Assembly (NCBI GenBank): GCA_036426205.1
Contig: CM071573.1
Span: 75,211,322-75,275,321, forward strand
Direction: 5' to 3'
Length of the DNA: 64,000 nucleotides
Origin: Ascaphus truei
Lineage: Eukaryota > Chordata > Amphibia > Anura > Ascaphidae
Notes under the pieces: generated by a model
Seen by the model: the letters and a program-made list of their open reading frames with translations, nothing else
Databases searched by the model: none
Told to the model about the DNA's origin: nothing
Shown here: positions 57,641 to 64,000 of the stretch, in pieces
Layout: every line of letters starts with the position of its first letter
Numbering within the stretch: position 1 is the first letter of the stretch
Program-made: the position numbers and the translations under genes

Positions 57641-58534
57641 CCATACACACAAAAAGTGTGCGTCACGTGCACACGCGTTCGCACAGGCGTGCGCGCCCGC
57701 ATGCCCGCACCTACAATAGAATGCGCCTTATGGTGCTTATGTAGCTTCCAGGGACCCCACGGTTTCCGGGGATAACCAGAGGGCTTAACCTTTAATGTAT
57801 AGTCTGGTTACCCCCTCCCGTCACAGACACAATGCAAAGTTTATTCATTAAACTGTGATAATGCCGGTACTATTGCACGGAAAATCAGCACAATTTCAGC
57901 TACAATACCAGTACCAATGGGCATCGTTCAATACATCTGAACCAAAATGTCTCATATTACAGTACTAATGTACTGTATTTTGAATGGTCTTAAGCAACTT
58001 GTGCCTATCATACCAAAGTTTTTGTAATGTACATTAAACTTCTACAGTATTCTTCTCTTTCCACATGGGAAGATTTCATTCTTTCCTATACTGTATATTT
58101 AATGGCACTTAGGGAAAAAATACGCCCACAAAAATTGAGGCCCATGTCTACTAAACAAGTGCTATTCCATAGGACACATTGCAGCCAATTTAAGTGGAAT
58201 AACACCACAGCAAATATGGGGGTAGATCCTCAGAGTTCTGGTAATTTTGATCTAGTAACGTTATGTTTACGGACGGACGCTATTTTTCTTCTTTTAAACA
58301 GGGATCCTTAAAGCTATTCAGATGCAAAAATAACGTCCGTCGATCAAAGTAGTAGCGCTATTAACTGTTATTTTCGTGTCTCAGAGATGCGTTCTCTAAT
58401 ACACAGCACATGTCAAACTTGAACGCAGCGCTAGTAACAAACGTTTTTACGTGAGTTACCAAAAGCTAATGCAAATCTTGTTATAATATTGAGAAATATA
58501 TCATTTTTACACTTTTTCACTTAATTATATGGGA
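57641..58534. other. Spacer without a recognised feature
   Basis: Largely unique. The plus-strand frame at 58027-58311 shows no domain. Confidence 0.4.
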
Positions 58535-59657
58535 TGTTGCCAGGTCCTCCGTGCCCCCGTTGTCCCCCTCCTTACCCTCTATATGTGAGGATGTATGCTG
58601 GCAGGGCAATAGAGTCGTCGGCAGCTCCCTCCGCTTGGCGCCTCCATGTTGTGCGTGCGCGCATGCGCATGCGCAGAAGCGGCGATTGCAAGATAGGGGT
58701 CCTTGCTGGTAAGGCATGCGAAGGGCACCCTGTGGAGGCCATTAGAGTTGCGCATGCGCAGTGTCCTATGCGCACGAGATCCCAATGTTAAGCAGGCAGC
58801 AAGAGACTATAACTCCCATGATGCTTAGGGAGACGCTGCCATGTGACACACAATAGCCAATGGGATGGTTGGATTGCTTCTGAAGGGAGGAAAGAATACT
58901 GCCTGCTGGGACAGGAAATGAGGAGTCAGGACTAGGAACCTGAAGGTGCAGGTTGTGTCCACGGAGCAGTGCTCCAGGGACTAGGCCATTGGTAATCCCC
59001 CAGGGCCCAGTTAGTTTCCTGAGCCACTGTAGAAGTGTTCTATGTGCTTGATATAGGAAAAGCCTTATGACAGGGACTCGTTCCACTGTAGCAATAGAGA
59101 TACGCTGCAGGACATTGCCTGAATGCCAGTGCTAGCTTGATAGCTGAAAGGAGATCTGAACTCAATAGCAGAGACTGTTCTCAAAGGATCATCCGGCTGG
59201 GGATCCCTCCCCAGAGGAGTCAGACGGTGGAATCATTCCTGCAAGGAGCATCGCATCGCGCTGTGGGACCACGTTGCAGAGTTGCTGATTACAGAGGATT
59301 ATCCTGGTCAGGACTATGACCAGGGAGATATATTAAGTGCACCACCAGGACCCAACACAGGGAAGCACTATCCCTCACATGTACACTATTGTTTGTGGAC
59401 ACTCAGGGGTTAAGTGCCCAAGCACATTGCTTCAGAACGGACTGAGAATATTGCATGATTGACATGTGGGGTGGTACCATGATGAACAAGGGAAATGATG
59501 CACTGATGTCTATGTAAAGAGGTTATTATTATTATGCTTAGTAAATACTGTTCTTATTCAACTGTGAGTGTATTTACTGTGTATGTTGGTTCTGTTGAGG
59601 GAACACTCCCACCACGTTGGGATCCCTCGCCAGTGGAGGCGCTGCACAGTGTATAAC
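58535..59657 (+). mobile_element. LTR, TGTTGCCAGG variant
   Basis: It begins TGTTGCCAGGTCCTCC and follows the LTR at 39575 over much of its length (GCTCCAGGGACT, TTGGTAATCCCC, GGCCCAGTTAGTTTCCTGAG, TTGGGATCCCTCGCCAGTGG). NRF1-type GCGCATGCGCA elements are at 58658-58675 and 58749-58760, and a ZNF143-like ACTATAACTCCCATGATGC is at 58806-58824. The 3' end is uncertain, because similarity stops at about 59650. The 60-106 codon frames inside are not retroviral. Confidence 0.65.
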
Positions 59658-59661
59658 AACG

Positions 59662-59825
59662 GGGGTCCCTGGCAGTCCCATTCAAAATGAATGGGACTGC
59701 CAGAGACCCTGCTGTGTTAATTCGATCTGTCATTAGTCAATGCAGAAATGCCTTAAACTTGCCTTAAACTAGCCAGGTTACACCCAGCATGTACCCAGCA
59801 TGTAACCGGGCTAGTTTAAGGCAAG
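59662..59825. repeat. Two adjacent short hairpins
   Basis: GGTCCCTGGCAGTCCCATTC is mirrored directly (59662-59712). TTGCCTTAAACTAGCCAGGT at 59760 is mirrored to 59825. Both are probably small MITE remnants. Confidence 0.6.
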
Positions 59826-60180
59826 CTTTAGAATACTCATTGTCTCATCTGTAATAAAGCAGTGTGATTGCAAAAGTTATGTTTTCAAATGAATAAATCA
59901 AGCAGCTGTTCAGATACTGTCATTTCATCACTTGGTAAATATTTGACTGAGAGTGAATATCATTAGTACAATTACTTTATCTGAGTACCAGCAATTATCT
60001 CTCATTGTATTTCACCCATTATTTTATTGCGCTGATTTGTAATTAACACCAACGTGTTTTAAATAGTAATATCACTATAGTTTTGTTTGCACAATATGCA
60101 AATGTAGTTTCAGTCACGTTGTCCTCTTTTACACTTTAGTCTTAACTTTCCACTGATCTAGTGATTCACAGTACACAGGA
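59826..60180. other. Unique AT-rich spacer
   Basis: No feature recognised. Confidence 0.4.
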
Positions 60181-60588
60181 TTAAAGCAGCAATACGGGTT
60201 AACTTTAAATATATATATATTTTTTTTATTACAGGTTGGAAGCAGGGGGTCTCTGCAGCTTAAACCCATTTATTTCAGCTCCAGGTAACTTCTGCTTTCA
60301 GAGAAACAGACCTCCATAGGGGCTGCAGAGCATAAAGATGCAGGTCACTTAAGCCAATAGGAAACCACACCGGATGATGTCACGGCTTCCTATTGGCTCG
60401 TGTGAAGTGGAACATTTAAACCGCCATTAGATTAAGCAACAGTTTCTCAGCCTGTGATACCGGAACCAGTACGGAGGTATGTATCTCTGGAAGCAGGGGG
60501 TCCCGGAGCAGAAATGAATGGGAATCAGCTCCGGAGACCCCCTGCTTCAAAGCTGTAATCAAAAAGTTAACCCGTATTTCTGCTTTAA
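60181..60588. mobile_element. TTAA-flanked MITE (piggyBac/Kolobok-type target)
   Basis: The ends TTAAAGCAGCAATACGGGTT and, reverse complement, TTAAAGCAGAAATACGGGTT both continue AACTTT. They differ at one base over 26. TTAA at both ends is the target site. The interior has the AGCAGGGGGTCTC palindrome seen at 6383 and 16785, and CCAATAGGAAGC / GCTTCCTATTGG arms. Confidence 0.8.
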
Positions 60589-60816
60589 AGAGAGATTATT
60601 GCAACTCCATATTTATCAGATCGAGATGGAGTGGGAATCACATGTTAGTTTATAGCCATTATTAATTAATTGATTTATATTCTTTGAAGAAAATAAATTG
60701 ACACTGGACTTTGAGACTTCTGAATTTTGTCCTCTTAATTGGTCAGCTGGCAGTGTTGAGTCCTCCAGTGCAGGAGGGGAAATAAAGATTTGGGATACTA
60801 AATGTACAGTACAGAG

Positions 60817-61165
60817 CAGCGGTGCGCAAACTGTGGGGCGCGACCCCCAGGGGGGGCGCGACACTGCCGACGGGGGGCGCGAGGTTTACAGAGGCCCCGC
60901 GCGCTTCCCGAAGGCACTTAAATTAAGTGCCGGGGGAGCTGCAGGGCCTCTGTAAACCTAACTTACCGTGGCTCCAGCGGCTTCCTCCCTGTGTCGCCAT
61001 GGCAACGCGGCGTCAAAATGACGCTGCGAGGTCATGTGACGTCACGTTGCTATGGCAACGTGACGTCATTACGCCGGAGCGCGGGTAAGTTGGGTTGGGA
61101 GGGGGGCGCGGGAGTGAGGGGACAGCTGGCAGGGGGGCGCAGGGAAAAAAGTTTGCGCCCCCCTG
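60817..61165. mobile_element. hAT MITE, opposite orientation to 48878-49170
   Basis: It starts CAGCGGTGCGCAAACTG and ends with the complement of CAGGGGGGCGCAAAC. GTACAGAG (60809-60816) and GTATAGAG (61166-61173) form a 7/8 target duplication. The interior TACAGAGGCCC and GCACTTAAATTAAGTGC match the other copy inverted. Confidence 0.85.
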
Positions 61166-61253
61166 GTATAGAGGACACTGTATTGAAACACCATATTCAA
61201 ACTTTACAGTGCATACACAGCGTCTCTGAGATATAGAGACAGATCACAATATA

Positions 61254-62217
61254 CAGGCAGTCCTCGGTTTTCCTACACAATGCGTTACTCAAAATGGCGT
61301 TGTAAAGCGAAACGTTGTAAAGCGAAACACGTTTTCCCATAGGAACACTGTTTAAATGAAAGGTTCTGTTCCTGAAGGCATTTTTAACACTAAAAGACAC
61401 TAAGGGCCTCATGCAGAGAGCAGCGCTATTAACAATCTCGCCATTTTCCAGCGAAAATCGCGCTAAAAACAGCCGAAAATGGCGAGGTATGAAAAAAGCG
61501 CCATTTTTTTTTTCTATTTATAATTCTCGACGCGCGGCTGGCGAGAAACTACATCTCGCCAGTCTGAAAAATATCCAAATTCAGAAAGGCGCGCTTGCCA
61601 TCTAGCGGCTGTTTTTGGCGCGCTTTTCGTCAATTTTCTCCGCCAACTAAAGTTGGCATGAAGCAGGAGCTCGCCGGCTGTAGGGAAACAAAAAAAAAAT
61701 GCGCGATTTTTTTTTTCTCCCTTTCAGCTGCGCGCATCTCCTCATTTACAATTCTCCACATGCAGTAATGCTAAAAATAGCGGATTTCGCCCATTTCTGC
61801 ATATGGAGAATAAAACTCTCAATTAAACCTACTTTTTATTCCCCTCTCCAATTTTAAAAATCGCTGCTCTCTGCATAGGCCCCTAAATATTTTATGCAGG
61901 CAATAAGATATGCAGCACACACATAAATTATATTGTGTATATACTGTATTATATATATAATATAACATAATAAATAATATATTATAAAGTATAATATAAT
62001 ATTATATAGTATAATATTATACATATATACGCTCTTATAATGCTTTGTTTATGTGAATGTGTATATATATATACACACATACACAACGTCGCAAAGCGTT
62101 CGTAAGAGCGTTTGATAAGCCATTTTGGCGTTGTAAAAATGAACATAGGTGTGCATTGCATAGCATTGGATAAGCCATTCGTTGTAAAGCGAAGCATTGT
62201 AAAACGAGGACTGCCTG
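61254..62217. mobile_element. Tigger-like TA-flanked element, host of a nested MITE
   Basis: The left end CAGGCAGTCCTCGGTTTTCC and the right end (reverse complement CAGGCAGTCCTCGTTTTACA) are matched. Both are followed by repeated GTTGTAAAGCGAA blocks. TA flanks both ends (61252-61253, 62218-62219). CAG starts with TA targets are typical of pogo/Tigger. About half its length is the insertion at 61404-61883. Confidence 0.75.
61404..61883. mobile_element. Harbinger-like MITE nested in the Tigger-like element
   Basis: The left end GGGCCTCATGCAGAGAGCAG and the right end (reverse complement GGGGCCTATGCAGAGAGCAG) are matched. TAA lies at 61401-61403 and 61884-61886. It shares the first ten-odd bases with the composite at 13373. 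No ORF. Confidence 0.75.
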
Positions 62218-62569
62218 TACTTAAGCTGAACCAGGGCATAGCTATAGCCCGGGCAGCCGGGAAAATCCAGGGGGCCTACACTCTTTAGGGTTCCCTCTCC
62301 CCCCTGTCTGTGGCCCATCTGTCTCTCTTCAGATAGAGACAGGCTTGGGCGGGTAGGAGGAAAGCGGAGGTTTGAGGAGATGAGAGGTGGATGCCGGCTG
62401 CGGTGCATGTGGGGCTCATCACATTATAGAACAGCTGTAGCCAGGAGGAGGGAGGAGAAGAGCTGGGCTGTCTGGCTGCTTAACCACTGCAGTTTCAGGG
62501 CAGCAGATGGCGATGCAGAGCACTCCATAGCTGCTCCTCTCTAGATCTCCTGGTTCCGTGTGTCTATTG
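62218..62569. other. Spacer, purine-rich in part
   Basis: No feature recognised. GGAGGAGGGAGGAG-type tracts at 62435-62460. Confidence 0.4.
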
Positions 62570-62735
62570 ATAAGTGTGTGTGTGTGTCTGTGTTGGTAAG
62601 TGTGTGTCTGAGGTGTGTATTTCTGTGTTGGTAATTGTGTCTGTGTTGGTAAATGTGTGTATGTGTGTGTATGTGTTGGTAAGTGTTGGTAAGTGTGTGT
62701 TTGTGTTGGTTTGTAGGTGGGTATTCTGCTGGAGG
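62570..62735. repeat. GTGT/GTTGGTAA minisatellite
   Basis: Units of TGTGTTGGTAAGTGTGTGT repeat about seven times with drift. Confidence 0.85.
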
Positions 62736-62744
62736 CAGTGTGTC

Positions 62745-63080
62745 AGAGCACAGCCATAAATGATCAGGAAAGCAGCTTGTGATTAAAAGATATTCTTTAT
62801 TCGGACATCATGGTGCAGTCAGGGAATGGAGGGAGCTCTTACGCGTTTCACGCCTCGTTGGCGCTTCGTCAGAGAGTTGAAAAGAATGCTGGGACCCCCT
62901 GATATAGTGCCTCATTGCGTTTCAAATTGCTCACAGCCGCGGCTCGATTGGCCGGAAGTGATGATACGGAAGTCAGGAACCGGATGTGAGCGACGGGCTC
63001 CATGCATAGATGGTTGTTTACAAGCTATGCTTGGAGTCATGGAGATCGCAGCGTCATCATCCGTAGCAATGGGGAAATCT
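62745..63080 (-). mobile_element. PLE arm (pseudo-LTR) with hammerhead
   Basis: The minus-strand hammerhead (62835-62877) lies in a 300-base segment whose organisation follows the arms of the 8395 element: GC-rich 5' part, ribozyme, then AT-rich part with AAGAATATCTTTTAATC. No RT is visible in the remaining window. It is a different PLE family from that at 8395. Confidence 0.55.
62835..62877 (-). ncRNA. Hammerhead ribozyme motif, intact-looking core
   Basis: In order: CTCT (stem I), CTGACGA, extra A, GCGCC-AACGA-GGCGT (five pairs with one G-U), GAAA, ACGCGT, A at the cleavage position, AGAG closing stem I. All conserved core positions are present. As in the 12174 motif, stem III is a loopless ACG/CGT. 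Confidence 0.7.
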
Positions 63081-63299
63081 TAATTACAAACGGGACCCAG
63101 CATTATCACCCCACCATACAAAAAACATACATATCAAAGGTGGTGGTTTTAAAAAAACATCTAAAGCATTAAATTCTGCATTAAATGAAGGCTCTTTGTA
63201 AACAGTTTGATATTATCCATAATGTATGGTTGCGATCGTATTTGTAAACGTTTTTGAGTGTCTGGTGACATATGTAAATTGTTTATAATGATAAACTTT

Positions 63300-63386
63300 A
63301 CTCTCTCTCTCTGTCTCACACTCTCTCTCTCTGTCTCACACTCTCTCTCTCTGTCTCACACTCTCTCTCTCTGTCTCACACTCTCG
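63300..63386. repeat. 20-bp tandem repeat, about four units
   Basis: CTCTCTCTCTCTGTCTCACA is repeated with no spacers between units. This is a minisatellite, not a CRISPR array. Confidence 0.95.
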
Positions 63387-64000
63387 ATCTGGATATCTTA
63401 TTTACCCTGTATATCTTAACTACCATATACTACACCGACATAATTTATACTGCTTTCTTCCAGATCTGACTCAAGCTTCACATGGAAGACATCAGAACCC
63501 CCCCTACCCAGAAGACAGGTAGGGAACACCTCCCCTCCAATGTGTAACATTGCGGGAATGCAGGTACCTGGACATTGAGGGACTGCGGATCAGGTAATAT
63601 CCCAAGCAGGATTGCTGCTTTAGATATTGTGAAGCGGGGATGTCCAGACACTGGTTAAGGGGTTCAGGAAACTAGTCACTCACATCTGGCTTTTATTTCT
63701 AGATCCAACATTTACTTACACACACACACACACGTAACAAGGACTAATTGTAGTATAATGTAATACAATAAATACATTTGTCAAAAACGAATGTTCTGAC
63801 TAGGAATTTATTAAATGTATTTTATTTATATATTTTATTTTAAAGTGGGGTTGGGGGCGGGACTAGGGTTTGGGGGCGGGGTTTGGGGCGGGACTAGGTG
63901 GCGAGTAGATTTTTTGGTTGGGCGAGTAGATTTTTGGGTGATTTGTCAAACACTGCCAATGAGTATATCTGTTGAAGCTGCAGTCCCTTAGTGGGATGAA
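63387..64000. other. Window end, no supported gene
   Basis: A short (CA)n lies at 63717-63733, and a GGGGCGGGACTAGG / GGCGAGTAGATTTTT duplicated stretch at 63845-63940. Nothing else is recognised. Confidence 0.5.

Noticed and set aside
57294..57775. Cys/Val- and His/Thr-rich frames on both strands
   Set aside because: They arise from (GT)n and (CA)n microsatellites.
63300..63386. Regular 20-bp repeats resembling a CRISPR array
   Set aside because: Units are head to tail without spacers, in a vertebrate simple-repeat context.

Overview
The window is vertebrate nuclear DNA with a very high transposon load, most likely from a frog. The clues are CR1 and L2 LINEs, a Penelope-like retroelement with hammerhead ribozymes, many hAT, Harbinger, Tc1/mariner and TTAA-type MITEs, spliceosomal introns, and long simple repeats. 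The taxon is an inference from the repeat mix. Nothing bacterial or viral-genomic is present.

Only one host gene can be supported. It lies on the minus strand between 51755 and 49493 and has three short coding exons, phase-compatible splice sites, a TATA box and an adjoining AP-1 site. It encodes 76 residues that are Cys/Pro-rich (repeated PDPC) with a Gly/His tail, resembling small cornified-envelope (SPRR/epidermal-differentiation) proteins. Its introns carry a tRNA-like SINE remnant and otherwise unique sequence.

Layout: 1-860 is an (ATC)n microsatellite. 1181-8394 holds CR1, L2 and L1-like LINE remains plus several MITEs. 8395-12952 is a 4.56-kb Penelope-like element (PLE) with 0.95-kb inverted arms, a hammerhead motif in each arm and a perfect 15-bp target duplication, inserted into the L1-like LINE. 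13373-19320 is a 5.9-kb Harbinger-like composite (TAA target site) carrying two solo LTRs and several fold-back elements. 20480-24335 holds another solo LTR, an LTR fragment and the 5' start of a LINE ORF1. 26040-37532 repeats 8716-20479 almost entirely, including every nested insertion, but is uniformly about 2-2.5% shorter through scattered small deletions. This looks like an unpolished or uncollapsed assembly copy rather than an old duplication. 39471-43306 holds microsatellites, an LTR and tandem repeats. 44783-48365 holds two L2 remnants and fold-back elements. 48878-55118 holds the gene region, a hAT MITE, a long palindrome and a SCAN/gag fragment. 55119-64000 holds MITEs, one more LTR, a nested Tigger/Harbinger pair and a last PLE arm with an intact-looking hammerhead.

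The strongest signals are the small three-exon gene, the PLE with paired hammerheads, and an LTR family whose copies share YY1, NRF1 and ZNF143 motifs in the same order.
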